Source: Notamacropus eugenii (lineage: Eukaryota; Chordata; Mammalia; Diprotodontia; Macropodidae). From it: a stretch of 64,000 bases of DNA. The stretch spans positions 333,392,651 through 333,456,650 of the forward strand of contig NC_092874.1 in the NCBI RefSeq assembly GCF_028372415.1. Direction: 5' to 3'. The notes under the pieces were generated by a model that worked only from the letters and a program-made list of their open reading frames with translations, was not told the origin of the DNA and did not search any database. Every line of letters starts with the position of its first letter. Position 1 is the first letter of the stretch. Position numbers and translations under genes: made by a program. Below are positions 9,561 to 21,244 of this stretch, one piece after another.

Positions 9561-11205
9561 GCTTTGTCTCCTGGAGTTACTCAGAAGTTTTCTTCATACA
9601 CGTGCTTTGGCCCAGCCCAAAGGGGCACTGCCCTAGGAAGCAGTGGGGAAAAGGGAAACTACCTGCCGCCTTCACACAGGATTCCCCAAGTTCTAGAGTC
9701 TGCCCTAGACTCAGAAAGGGACCAGATTTGGAGGAAAAAAACAGGTTGTCAAGAAGCCATCACCAATGTGAGCTGGAAGGAGTCATGACTGCTGCAGGGA
9801 GGAACCATTGGAGCTAGAGGAGATCTGGCCCAGAATGAACCTGGGCAAGGGATGATGTGAACGTTCTCTTTGTGAACTGCAAGCTGAACTGAACCTGTGC
9901 AGCTGAGCCATTGTGAACCTCTTTCCCCTTCCCTCCTTCTTTCTAGGGAAAAGGGCAATTTTGCTGTTTGCCAATCACTCCCTTGGGCATTTGGAACTAT
10001 GTTCTATTTCTAAATGTCTATTTCAGTCTGAAATTGTTCATCTAACATGAAGTGGACTATTACTGTCCTCCTCCACCCTTTACTCTATGGACCCATTTCT
10101 CCTCAACTTGCATGCACACTGGAAGGTTGTGGTTTCCTAGAGGGGACAGATTCTACAACTATTATTCATAAGGTTCTGTCTATAGACTTTGGGGAGTGAC
10201 TATTATTACTAATACTGTATCTCCTAAACCCTGAGTAATGTAATTTCCATTAGCAAATCAGTAAGCTGACTCAGTTTACTCTTAATTAAATGCATTTATT
10301 AAAACAGTAAAGCAAGAATATTATATTGCATTATGCATAAACTTGGGTCACACTCTCCCAGCAATGCACATAATCTCCCTGAGAGAAAACAATACAAATT
10401 TAAAGTGCTGTTATACTGATGCACAAATATAGGGAACATTTGTGGCTAGGACAACTTGCAATTCTGAAACTAAAGATCTCAAATGTCCTTTCTCTTTCTT
10501 GAGAACCTACAAGGTTCACTGATTGCCAGTGATTAGTATTGAATAGATGGCTCCACTGGGCTGCCTCATGGGTTTATTGGACTTGCTTCTCACAGGGCAG
10601 GCAGCTTTAGTCTCCATCACTTTCGGCTTCAGACCTTCATTGTGCTGAGAGCTGAGATCCTTAGTTTAGAATTTTCAGAAACCTCTCAAGGTCTGTCGCT
10701 TCCTCTGGGCTCTTTCTTCTCTACCTCCCAGCCAATGGTAACCTCTTCTGGACAATAAGTGGCAACATAAAGAGAGATAGATCCTCTTTTACTTGACTCT
10801 GAGGTTTTTTCTTTTACAACTCTCAAGAAACCTCACTCAAGCTTATGGTGAGTAATAAAATTCTTATCTCTGCTGGTTAAGCCATAATCAGGCAATATAT
10901 ATTTATCCAGTAATCACAAAACCATTCTGAACCCCAGAATTTGCTCAGAAGTTTTCCAGTTAGTCATATAAAAACGATTAACTGTAACATAGAACACTGA
11001 AGCTGATTTTGCTGGGAGGCGGAGCAAGGGGGATGGAGCAGTGAATTTTCTCTCCTGATGTTTTCCTAATATTTTTCATACATACGTCTCAAAGGTTTTT
11101 TTGTCTTTGTTGTTTTCAGTCATCAAAATTTTTAATCTAAAAGGGACATACACCTTTACTCTATGATAAAACTTGTTGCCCAATAAAACCTAATGTCTCC
11201 CCATA
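9561..11205. other. mostly unique DNA
   Basis: No supported gene. The overlapping short ORFs at 9564-9974 on both strands have no recognisable domain and no splice context. About 10200-10900 is A+T-rich single-copy-looking sequence. Confidence 0.4.
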
Positions 11206-11209
11206 GAAT

Positions 11210-11335
11210 ATGAGTAGAAGTGAGGAAAGGGATGGAGGGAGAGAATATGGCACTCAAAATGTAAAAAAAAAAGAATGTTAGAAATTTTTGTTTATATGTA
11301 ATTGAGAAAAAAAGAAAATTAAAATTAAATGTTTA
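11210..11335 (+). mobile_element. L1 3'-end fragment
   Basis: GGATGGAGGGAGAGAATATG followed by ACTCAAAATG and a TATATGTAATTGAGAAAAAA tail. This wording recurs at L1 and HAL1 3' ends in the window (17690-17740, 60350-60400, 60890-60980). Confidence 0.55.
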
Positions 11336-11345
11336 AAAGACTTTT

Positions 11346-11455
11346 TAAAAAGAATGTGAGTAGGGTCTGTGTTTTTCTACATTCTTTGTACCCCCAGTGC
11401 TTCAAATAATACCTGACAAATAGTAAGTGCTTAATAAATGCTCATTGCTTGATAA
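11346..11455 (+). mobile_element. L2 3' terminus
   Basis: Ends with TAGTAAGTGCTTAATAAATG and CTCATTGCTTGA, the typical L2 3' end. Confidence 0.65.
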
Positions 11456-11809
11456 ACAAAGCATAAATAAAAAAGAAAAATAAAGCAAACATGCCAAGAA
11501 CTCTGAACATACAAGCGTAAATGGGAAGTAATCCCAGAGGGAAGGCACCAGCCTCTGGGTCCATCACCAACAAGACAGTCCCCCTCATCATCATTTTACA
11601 AGCTGCCCTATAAGACAATGATGAACATCTCAACTTATAAATAATTCAAACCCAGGAAAGTCAGGCCACTCATAGATTCCGTAGATCCAGTGTCAGTAGA
11701 ATAGAAGGCATCTCCTGGTCACCCTACAATGAGAAGACATGCCTGCTTCTCACTTCTCCAAAGCAGGGATAACCTTTTGGTGAAATGTTCTCTGATTCTC
11801 CATCATAAA

Positions 11810-11975
11810 GACATAGCATAGAGATTTAGAGCTGAAAGAAACCTTGCTTCCATAGATAAGAAGCTGAGGCCCAGATATGTTGAATAATTTGCTCAGAGAG
11901 TTCTCAAGTAGAATTAGAACCCAGGTCCCCCTGAACCTAAGTCCAGAACTCTGTTCCCTAAACTACACTGCCTTC
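11810..11975. mobile_element. MIR3-like fragment
   Basis: Contains GAGATTTAGAGCTGAAAGAA, GAAGCTGAGGCCCAGATATG and AGAACCCAGGTCCCCCTGAA, typical of an old MIR3-type repeat. Confidence 0.6.
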
Positions 11976-12159
11976 AACTAACATCTGTGAATCCCATCTA
12001 GAGTTTTTACTCTAGATATGGCCCCTACCAATGACATTATTGAGTACCTCCTCCCTCTTCTACCCCACCCTATCAATCCACTGTTTCAGAGGCCATCCAG
12101 AGGGTCCAATAGAAGTAGTCACTGTAGGAAGCTCTTCTCCACAACCTTTCTAATAGTAA

Positions 12160-12420
12160 TATTAATTAATTAATAATAGCAATAGCTAGCATAGTACTTA
12201 CTATGTGGCTGGCCCTGTGCTAAGCACCATTAAAAATATCGCATTTGATCCTCATAACAACTCTAGGACGTAGGTACTATTATTTTCTCCAATTTACAGT
12301 CAAAGAAATGGAGGTTAAGTGACTTGTCCAGGGTCATGCTGCTTGTAAGTATCTGAGGTAAGATCTGAACTCATGTTTTTCTGACTCCATGCTCTATCCA
12401 CCACACCACCTATCTGTCCC
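12160..12420 (-). mobile_element. MIR-family SINE
   Basis: On the plus strand the 3' L2-like tail comes first (CTTACTATGTGGCTGGCCCT, ATTTGATCCTCATAACAACT), then the CORE (GGTTAAGTGACTTGTCCAGG), then the tRNA-like head, so the SINE is on the minus strand. Confidence 0.8.
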
Positions 12421-12909
12421 TGTTCCCTTCCCATTTCCCCCTCCTGCCTGGATACTTACCTGGAGTAAAGTCCTGGCTCTATTCCAACCCTGAGGTTCAT
12501 TCCCCCTTTTCCAGTGGTGTGTGCCAGGCCCTCTAGTCTCCTTTCCCCCTTTCAGGGTCATTTGCATCAATTAAATGAGCAAGGAGTCACCAATTATAAT
12601 CCTTCTGGTCAAATGGAGGATCACCTAACTTTACCTGCTACTTAGCCAATGCACTGTAATGTCTACCTGGCCTTCCCATCTGCCATGTTACTATACCCTT
12701 CAGAACTACAGGCATCACAATGATCAAACAAGAAAATATTTGTTAGAGCATGTAGCAAAGAGCCTGGCCCACAACAGGTGTTTAAAATGATGATGATGAT
12801 GTTGTAAACTACCAAGATATCCTAAGGACTCCTGGGCCTTGCCATGCAACCTGTAGCGGAAGCCCTCAGACCACTGGGCCCTTCCTCCCACCGTACTGAA
12901 GAACTTTCC

Positions 12910-13030
12910 TCTATGAGTTGTCAGTGCCAATTAGAATGTGGGCAGGGAACTGTTTCACTTTTCTCTTCATGTACGTGCTCAGCACCATTTCTAAATAGAA
13001 CTTAGTAAGCATGTAATAAAAGCTTTCTCC
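12910..13030 (+). mobile_element. L2 3' fragment
   Basis: GGGCAGGGAACTGTTTCACT ... AGCATGTAATAAAAGC: short and diverged. Confidence 0.5.
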
Positions 13031-13254
13031 TTCATACATCATTTCTCTGGAAACTACAGATGGTCCCTTCCATGATGTCTAGACAGAAGCTACCCACTAG
13101 TGCTTTGGTTTCTCATGTTCGTCAATTTCATCCATGGTTTTTTAAAAATATGGCACCCATCCTCTTCTGAAGTCTGACTTGGGTGCCATTTTGCATCTTG
13201 TGGTTGTCTTTTGGGGTGGAAAGGTCACTTGAGGACAAGTTTCTCTCTGGTTGT

Positions 13255-13460
13255 ACCTCAGGTTCTACAGTACGGTGAAAATCCTATTGGACTTGGAATC
13301 AGAGAAACTGAGATCATGTCTTGGTTGTGTTCCTCTCTGTCTGCCTGTCCTTAGGCAAGTTATTGGAGCTCTTTGGGCTCTGCTGTCTCTTCTGTAAAGT
13401 GAGAGGGAATAAGGCAATTTCTAAAGTCCTTCCCAGCTCTAACCCTATAAGTCTGTGATG
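13255..13460 (+). mobile_element. MIR-family SINE
   Basis: GGACTTGGAATCAGAGAAAC head, a CORE with TCTTCTGTAAAGTGAG, and the 3' phrase AAGTCCTTCCCAGCTCTAAC. Confidence 0.7.
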
Positions 13461-13844
13461 CAAAACTGGTTATGCAAACTTTGTTCCCAAAATCAGCCGG
13501 AAATCGTTTAAATGAAAACTGCAGATGGGCAACATGCTATCCTCTTTCTTTTCCAAATAATTAATATCTGTGTTTATTTTCAAGAACTTGGATCTCTCCT
13601 CATGGAGTGCATTTGTTTGGTATTTTTTTAAATGGCAAATTCATTGTTTTCCCTCTATCTCCCAACCTCAGAAACAGATTATGTAACATGGACAGAGATG
13701 TTCATGACAACAAGAGCACAGAGTACTTTCGGCAGCCCATGTCCTTGGCTTGAGCCCCCACCCACAAGCCTGAAACAATCTCTCCCAATAGACCAGGACC
13801 AACTCTCTAACTTACAAGCACAGTCAAAATATCAGAAAGGAGTT

Positions 13845-14310
13845 CATTAGAGATGAATTTGGAATCAGAAGGTGTGTTTAAATCCTGTCTCAATTACTAA
13901 CTACCTGTATTATTTTGGCAGCTCAGTAGTACCGTGGATGGAAATCAAGGGCCTAGGGTTAGGAAGACTTGAGTTCAAATCTCACCTCATAAACGTATAA
14001 GCTGTGTGACCGTGGGCAAGTCACTTAACTTCTATTTGCCTCAGTTTCCTCTTCTGTAAAATGAGCTGGAGAAGGAAATTGCAAACCACTCCAGTATCTT
14101 TGTCAAGAAAACACCAGGTAGGGTCACAGAGAGTCATACAGAACAGTGAACAACTAAATATATACGCTTATGCAATTTGAGGCCCCTTGCTGGGATTTGG
14201 AGATTTAATTTTCATGGGCCTCATTCTTCTCAACCCTCAACTATAAAATGAAGAGCTTGGACTAGATGAACACAGAGGGACTTTTCAAGCTTTAATTCTG
14301 TGATTTTAGA
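13845..14310 (+). mobile_element. MIR split by a younger SINE
   Basis: The MIR head (TTTGGAATCAGAAGGTGTGT) at 13855-13915 and its 3' half (CTTGGACTAGATGAACACAG, GACTTTTCAAGCTTTAATTC) at 14185-14310 flank the SINE at 13917-14158. Confidence 0.65.
13917..14158 (+). mobile_element. CORE-SINE inserted in MIR
   Basis: Full-length MAR1/WSINE-like copy from GGCAGCTCAGTAGTACCGTG to AACAGTGAACAACTAAATA. Confidence 0.9.
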
Positions 14311-14314
14311 AGGA

Positions 14315-14520
14315 ACCAGGTATCTCAGGGGACAGAACACTCAAGAAATCATGAGTTCAAACCTGATCTCAGACATTTACTAGTTATATGACCTTGGGCA
14401 AGTCACTCAACCTCTGTTTGCCTCAGTTTTCTCATCTGAAAATGGAGATAATAACATCTACCTCAAAGAGTTGTTGTGAAGATCAAATGAAATGACACTT
14501 GTTAAGTACTTAGCCCCATC
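14315..14520 (+). mobile_element. MIR-family SINE
   Basis: tRNA-like head, CORE (GTTTGCCTCAGTTTTCTCAT) and MIR tail (GTTGTTGTGAAGATCAAATG). Confidence 0.75.
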
Positions 14521-14527
14521 TCTGCAC

Positions 14528-14760
14528 TATTGATCCCAGTCAGTCAATCAATAAACATTTATTAAGTTCCTACTGTGTACCAGGCACTGCGCTAAGTTCT
14601 GGGGACACAAACACAAAACATAAAGATAGGCTTGCCTTTAAGGGGCTTACAGTGTAACAGAGGAAGATAACACACAAAAAGAAGCTGAAAGGGAGAGAAG
14701 GAGTGTAGAAATGTGCAAAGGAGTACAGCCAGGTGGAAAACAAAGAGATGACTGGCCTGC
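14528..14760 (+). repeat. ancient repeat, AATAAACATTTATTAAG family
   Basis: AATAAACATTTATTAAGTTC, TACCAGGCACTGCGCTAAGT, then GGGGCTTACAGTGTAACAG. Same family as 4895-5460. Confidence 0.6.
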
Positions 14761-14774
14761 TACACTATTGTCAT

Positions 14775-14995
14775 GATCACTTGTTGTTCAAGTCATTTTA
14801 GTTTTGTCCAACTATTCATGACCCCACTTGGGATTTTCTTGGCAAAGATACTGAAGTGGTTTGCCATTACCTTCTCCAGTTAATTTTGCAGATGAGGAAA
14901 CTGAGGCAAACAGGTCTGAGGCTAGATTTGAACTCAAGATGAATCTTCCTGACTCCAAGCCCAGTGCTCTATTCATTACCACCACCTAACTGCCC
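14775..14995 (-). mobile_element. CORE-SINE, minus strand
   Basis: Plus strand reads TTGTTGTTCAAGTCATTTTA ... CACCTAACTGCCC. ATGATCA just outside each end is a possible target-site duplication. Confidence 0.88.
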
Positions 14996-15343
14996 TAAGA
15001 TATGATCATTACTTTCTAATGCTGGCAAGGTTACCCAGCAGGGTGTGGTCAGTTATACCATTCTCTCCTGGTGTCTTCTACTAGCTGATGTCCTTTCAAC
15101 TGCCCAGAGGCCTCTCAGTTGTTCCTAGTTGTTCCCCTTTTCATTCTGATGCAGTTTTAGGGGTGTAGGGACCCCAAAATATCAAAGTTCAAGGCAGAGC
15201 TATCTGGAAAGAATTCACAGATTCAAGCAGTCTTTCAGTCAAAGTTTATTCTAAAAGTTTATTGTAAAACTAACATTGAGCTTCTTTAGGCAAGTTGCAA
15301 CCTAATAGGACTGATGGTAAAGCATATGTAGAAAAAACTTCAG

Positions 15344-17502
15344 CAAGATGGCAGAGTAACAGCATAGACTTTCTAGAGTGCTCCCACCAAGCCCAACCAC
15401 ATACCTATAAAAAATGGCTCTAAAAAATTCTGGAGCTTCAGAACCCACAGAAAGATGGAGTGAAGCAAACCTCTACCCCAAGACAGACTGGAAGATTGCT
15501 AGGAAGAGTCTATCATGCCATGCTGGGAACAAAGCACAGTCCAGTGTGGGCCGCAAATGCACAGAGGGGACCTGAGCAGGCCTTGGGGAGACTGAATCTC
15601 TCACACCTGTGGAGGTTTCCAGGCTTCATGACCCCAAAACGCTGAGAAGAAATTGGAAGGTCAGTGGGAAAAGCCTGTGGGACTAGTGCAGGAGATTGGA
15701 GTGGTCCAGCCCCAGCCCCAGGGTAGCTGAGGGGGAGGGGGCAGAAGAGCCCTCAGCAGACACAGGAGTAGCAGGTACAGTTGCAGCCACTGTTTCTGGA
15801 GCTCTAGGCCCACAGATTGTGGGGGGATTGAGTGGATGACAGTACACTCCCCACCCCCATTGGAAGCAGAGAACTACCTTGACAAAGAGCTCAGAAGTCA
15901 AATAAATGGCTGGGGAAATGAGTAAAAACTGGAAAAAGAATCATACTATAGAATCTTACTTTGGTGACAAGGAAGACCAAAGCATGCAAATGAAAGACAA
16001 CAAAGTCAAAGCTCCTCCATCCAAAGACTCCAAGAAAAATGTGAATTAGTCTCAGGCCATGGAAGAACTCAAAAACAATTTTGAAAATCAAGTAAGAGAA
16101 GTAGAGCAAAAATTGGGAAGAAAAATGAGAGGGATGCAAGAAAATCATGAAAAATGAGTGAACTGCTTACTAAAGGAGACCCAAAAAATGCTGAAGGAAA
16201 TAGCATTTTAAAAAAGAGATTAACCCAAATGGCAAAAGAGATCCAAAAAATCAAGGAGAATAAGAATGCCCTAAAAAGGAGAACTGGCCAGATGGAAATC
16301 CAAAAGCTCACTGAAGAAAATAATTCCTTAAAGATTAGAATGGAGCAGATGGAAGCTAACAACTTTATGAAAAATCAAGAAATTATAAAACAAAACCAAA
16401 GGAATAAAAAAATAGCAGATAATATGAAATATCTCTTTGAAAAAAAAAACTGACCTGGAAAATAGATCCAAGAGAGACAATTTAAAAATCATAGGACTGC
16501 TTGAAAGCCATGATCAAAAAAAGATACTAGACATCATCTTTCATGAAATTATCAAGGAAAACTGTCCTGATATTCCAGAACCAGAGGATAAAATAAATAT
16601 TGAAAGAATCCACCCATCACCTCCTGAAGGAGATCCCAAAGTAAAACTCCTAGGAATATTGTAGCCAAATTTCAGAGTTCCCAGGTCAAGGAGAAAATAT
16701 TGTAAGCAGCCAGAAAGAAACAATTCGAGTATTGTAAAAATACAATCAGGATAACACAAGATCTAGCAGCTTCTACCTTAAGGGATTGCAGGGCTTGGAA
16801 CATGATGTTCCAGAGGTCAAATGAGATAGAATTAAAACCAAAGCAAAAACCCAGCAAAACTGAGTATAATTCTTCAAGGGAAAAAATGATCATTCAACGA
16901 AATAGAAGACTTTCAAGTATTTTTGATGAAAAGGCCAGATTGAATAGAAAATTTGAATTTCAAAGACAAGAATCAAGAGAAGCATGAAAAGGAAAACAGG
17001 AAAGAGAAATCATAAGGGACTTACTAAAGTTGAACTGTTTACATTCTTACATGGAAAGATAATATTTGTCGCTCCTGAGACTTTTCTCAGTATTTGGATA
17101 GTTGGAGGGATTATATGCATATAGACGGAGGGCACAGGGTGAGTTGACTAGGAAGGTATGATATCTAAAAAAATAAAATTAAGGGATGAGAGAGGAAAAT
17201 ATTAGGAGGAGAAAGGGAGAAATGGAATGGGGCAAATTATCTCTCATAAAAGAGGCAAGAAAAGGCTTTTTCAATGGAGGGGCAGGTGAGAGGGGAAAAA
17301 TGAAGTTTACTCTCATCACATTTGGCTTAATGAGGGAATAATATGCACACTCAAGTTGGTATGAAAAAGTATCTTACACCACAAGAAAGTAGGGAAAAAG
17401 GGGATAAGTGCGGTGTTCAGGGGATGATAGAAGGGAGGGCACATGGGAGTAAACACTTCTAGGGAGGGGCAAAGTCAAAAGAGAATATAGAATAGAATAT
17501 AG

Positions 17503-17538
<36 letters not shown>

Positions 17539-17998
17539 ATGAATGGGGGGAGGATAGGATGGAGGGTTAGTCTTTCACAACATGACTTTTATGGAAATCT
17601 TTTGCAAACTACACATGTATAACCTATATTGAATTTTTTGCCTTCTCAGTGGGAAGGGAGGAAGGGAGAGAGGTTGGAACTCAAAGTTTTAAAAAACAAA
17701 TGCTAAAAAATTGTTTTTACATGTAACTGGGAAATAAGAAATGCAGGTAATGGGTTATAGAAATCTATCTTGCCCTACAAGAAAATAGAGAAGAAAGGAA
17801 TAAGGGAAAAGAGGGGTGTGATAGAAGGGAGAGCACATTGGGGGAAGGGGGAATTAGAATGCAAGGCATTTAGGGGTGGGGGGAGGGGAGAGATGGGGAG
17901 AAAATTTGGAACTCAAAATCTTGTGGAAATGAATATTGAAAACTAAAAATAAATAAATAAAAATTTTAAAATAATAATAAAAAGTCATCTAAAAAAAG
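15344..17998 (+). mobile_element. HAL1 copy B, full-length, decayed
   Basis: It starts CAAGATGGCAGAGTAAC, the L1-type 5' end with a CAAGATGG (YY1-like) motif, and ends in an AATAAATAAA-rich tail. It carries a 5' UTR of about 574 bp, a decayed ORF1 and a 3' UTR, with no ORF2. The 11-bp repeat AAAAACTTCAG at 15333-15343 and 17999-18009 is its target-site duplication. A (TA)n run lies in the 3' UTR at about 17508-17540. Confidence 0.88.
15918..16987 (+). pseudogene. HAL1/L1 ORF1, disrupted
   Basis: The predicted start (15918) encodes MSKNWKKNHTIESYFGDKE, which aligns with MPRKGKRDKTIEGYFLGEK of the intact copy C and supports the start chosen there. In-frame stops and frameshifts break it. Readable pieces include a coiled-coil segment (16154-16440) and the RRM start at 16437-16660 (RSKRDNLKIIGLLESHDQKK). 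The C-terminal end lies at 16802-16987. Confidence 0.85.
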
Positions 17999-18387
17999 AA
18001 AAACTTCAGTGTATTGTGTAGCAAGTATGCTAATTAGGTGGGGGAGGACAGTTTCTGTTGGGCGGAGCCATCATTTACTACTGGAATGGCCTGAGGGAAA
18101 GAGGAGCTTCTAAGGAGTCTGTACATCTGTAACCAGATAGTTTTGGGAGTTCACATCCTCTGGATTGTATATAGTAACTCTGGGAATCAGTATGTGATAG
18201 TCTTGCTGGAACAAGGTAGTCCTGTTCAGACAAGGGAAATTCTACAGAGGTCACACAGCTAACACGGAGAAATAGTTTGCCTCACGGGGGCCCACTCATA
18301 AGTTATTGCCAGAGATAGGGTCTTTGGGCTGGGAAGAGATATGGTCCTAGGACTGGGGTCCAAGCACAAGCACCCCATCACATCTGG

Positions 18388-18800
18388 CCCCAAAATGCAG
18401 ATGACCTATAAAGTTCCTTCCCACTTGAGATCTCTGATCTATGATTTATATAGATGATTAAGAGAAATGATTATTTTTCTTATTAATAATCAGTTATTGA
18501 ATTACAACCAGGATTTTTTCAGAAGCCTGTGTAGGTTGTTCAGTCTCTGAAGGATATTCCTGATAAGTAAATTGAATTAGCTTACTCCTCAATCTGGTTC
18601 AGACCCCACCCAATCTTACATGGAATTTGATCTAATGTGGGGAAATCCATGCCCACAAGTATGGGTGGGGACAAATTCTTTGATGAGATTGCCCAAGGTC
18701 AGGCAACTTAAAAATAAATGATATAATCAAAGTTACATTCCTGTAACCCCTTATTAGAATCAGCATAAAACTGAGTAATAACTGATAGTAACAATACAAA
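18388..18800. other. unique DNA with a possible MIR scrap
   Basis: No gene recognised. About 18395-18450 (GACCTATAAAGTTCCTTCCC) resembles the 3' end of a MIR. Confidence 0.4.
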
Positions 18801-18801
18801 G

Positions 18802-20800
18802 CGCTTTTATGATTCCCTGAAAGCTATATATGGACCAAAAACCTAGGGCGCATCACAACTCCTCAGTGCTGATGGAGCCACATTGATTAGTGATAAGGAC
18901 ATGATCCTAGAGAGAGGGGCTGAACACTTCCGTAATGTTCTCAACAGACCATCAATCAATGTGGAGGCCACTGACCAGGTTGAAGTCAATTCCACCTTAG
19001 CTGAACTTCCAACTGAAGAAGAGGTTTTGAGGGCCATTAGGCTCCTTTCATGTGGCAAAGCACCTGGTGCTGATTCTATTCCAGCTGAGACTTACAAGGT
19101 AGGGGGACCATTGCTCATACAAAAGCTGAGTGAAATTTTCCAGTTATATGGCAAGAAGAAATTATACCCCAGGAGTTCAAGGATGCCTCCATTGTCCATC
19201 TCTATAAGGGTAAAGCGAATAGATTGTCCTGTGACAATCACAGGGGGACCTCTCTCTTAGTAATTGCTGGGAAAATTCTTGCTAGAGTCCTCCTTAATAG
19301 GCTGATCCTTCACCTGGAATATGGTCATATACCTAAGAGCCAGTGTGGCTTCAGATAGGGCCAAGGAACAGTAGATATGGTGTTTGCTGCCCGATAATTC
19401 CAGGAGAAATGCCAGGAGCAGAACAGAGGTCTGTACACAATGTTTGTAGATCTGACCAAGGCCTTTGACACTGTTAGTCATGGGGGCTTATGGAAAATTA
19501 TGTCAAAATTTAGCTGCCCAGAGAAGTTCATCAGTATTATACGTCAATTTCATGACGGCATGTTTGCCCGAGTTCTGGATAATGGACAATGCTCTTGTGC
19601 CTTCCCAGTCACCAATGGAGTGAAACAGCACTGTGTGCTTGCTCCCATGCTTTTTAGGATGATGTTTTCAGCCATGTTGTCAAATGCTTTTGATGAGGAT
19701 GAACACAGCATCAAGGTCAACTTCTGTACTGATGGTAAGTTCTTCAATTTGAAAAGACTACAAGCTAAGACCAAAGTGGAGTGTTGGTGCATGATTTTCT
19801 GTTTGCAGATGATTGTGCACTCAATGCACCCACTGAAGCTGAGATGCAGCAAAGTATGGATCAATTCTCCGCTGCCAATGCTAATTTTGGCCTAATAATT
19901 AAAACCAAGAAAACACAGATGCTCCATCAGCCACCACCACACCATCCATATGTGGAAACCATTGCTTACAACAAATGGAGAAGTTTTAAATGCTGTGGAT
20001 AAGTTCACTTATCTTGGTAGTGTACTTTCCAGGGATGTACACATTGACAATGAGGTTGATGCACACATTGCCAGAGCTAGCTCAGTGTTTGGGAGGCTCC
20101 GAAGAAAAGTTTGGGAGAGAAGAGGTATTAGACTGACTAACAAACTGAAGGTCTACAGAGATGTTGTGCTGACCTCAATGTTGTATGCCTGTGAAACATG
20201 GACAGTCTACCAGTGCCATGCCAGGAAACTGAATCACTTCCATTTGAACTGTTTTAGGAAGATTCTGAGGATGACCTGGAAGGATAAGGTACCAGACACT
20301 GAAGTCCTTGCTCGAGCTGAACTGCCAAGATTCAAACCGTGCTTCAGAGAGCACAACTTCAATGGGCTGGTCACATTGTTTGAATGCAAAATGTACACTT
20401 GCCGAAAGGACTATTTTATGGAGAACTCGCATGGGGCAGGCAATGACATGGTGGTCAGAAGAAGCAATGCAAGGACACTCTCAAGGTCTCTCTCAAGAAC
20501 TTTGGATTTGACTGTGCAACATGGGAGACATTGGCACAGGACTGCTCAGCATGGCATGCCCACATCAGGAAGGGTGCTGTGCTCTATGAGCAAAGCAGAA
20601 TTGAGACAGCACAAAGTAAACTCAGGATGCACAAATTTGGGATATCCACCCCAAATATTCTCATGGACTATCTGTGCCCAACCTGTGATAGAGCATTGCA
20701 AGTTAGTATTGGTCTGATCAGTCACAGTCGGACACACTGAAATTTCACTTTCTCATAGTGATGTCATTTTGTTCCTCTTCGAGAATGAAAGACAACTATT
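18802..20800 (+). mobile_element. RTE-clade LINE, 5'-truncated
   Basis: A decayed non-LTR retrotransposon with about 2 kb of reverse transcriptase and C-terminal coding sequence, but no recognisable endonuclease domain. The 3' end (GTGATGTCATTTTGTTCCTC, TTCGAGAATGAAAGACAAC) resembles the tails of the RTE-type SINEs in this window, which fits mobilisation of those SINEs by this kind of LINE. Confidence 0.85.
18883..20740 (+). pseudogene. RTE reverse transcriptase, frameshifted
   Basis: Pieces in different frames keep recognisable order. GKAPGADSIPAETYK (18883-19260) is the RT domain 1-2 region. FVDLTKAFDTVSHGGLWKI (from 19440) is motif A with its catalytic Asp. The GVKQxCVLAP motif follows, with His where Gly is usual. 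FADDCALNAPTEAEM (19781 on) is the catalytic motif C in FADD form. DKFTYLGSVLS ... LYACETWTVYQCHARKLNHF (19950 on) is the thumb or connection region. The frame at 20531-20740 ends CPTCDRALQVSIGLISHSRTH, a zinc-finger-like C terminus (cysteines and histidines visible). At least three frameshifts and stops make it non-functional. Confidence 0.88.
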
Positions 20801-21054
20801 TGAATAGGTCCACCCCTCACTGTAATATTCATTTTCTCTCATTAATTGTTAACCAGTCAGAGTTGATTGCCACCCTCAGGAACATCCATTCTTCCAAGGA
20901 CATATAAACTGTGAGCCCTCTGTCATGATTAGTCTTTGGCATTCCAGAGTATCATTGATCCATTTTATTGGTGAAATGCAGCATTATTAACAAAATGATA
21001 AATTATCCAGAAATTACATCTCTTGAATTTTTATATATGATTAATATAGACTAG

Positions 21055-21240
21055 AGATCTCAAGTGGGAAGGGATCTTATAGGTCATCTGCTCCAATCCT
21101 CTAATTTTAGAGATGATTGAACCTGAGACTCAGAAAGGTTGAGTGGTTTGGCTGAAGGTCACACAGATAGCAAGAGGAAGGGCCAGGTTTTGAACTCAGG
21201 CCTTGTAACACCAAGTTCAGTGAAACTTTCATTGCCCCAT
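21055..21240. mobile_element. MIR3-like fragment
   Basis: CAAGTGGGAAGGGATCTTAT, GAGATGATTGAACCTGAGAC and GTCACACAGATAGCAAGAGG follow the MIR3 order. Confidence 0.6.
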
Positions 21241-21244
21241 AAAG

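Larger units (their letters stand above)
15164..18382 (-). mobile_element. LTR interrupted by HAL1 copy B
   Basis: Plus strand begins TGTAGGGACCCC (15164) and ends CACCCCATCACA (18382), giving TG...CA ends for a minus-strand LTR of about 553 bp once the HAL1 insertion (15344-17998) is removed. TTTATT at 15245-15263 gives AATAAA signals on the minus strand. No coding sequence or partner LTR is visible nearby, so it may be a solo LTR or old fragment. Confidence 0.6.

Noticed and set aside
9564..9974. Cluster of four overlapping ORFs on both strands
   Set aside because: GC-richer local composition produces open frames; none has a recognisable motif.
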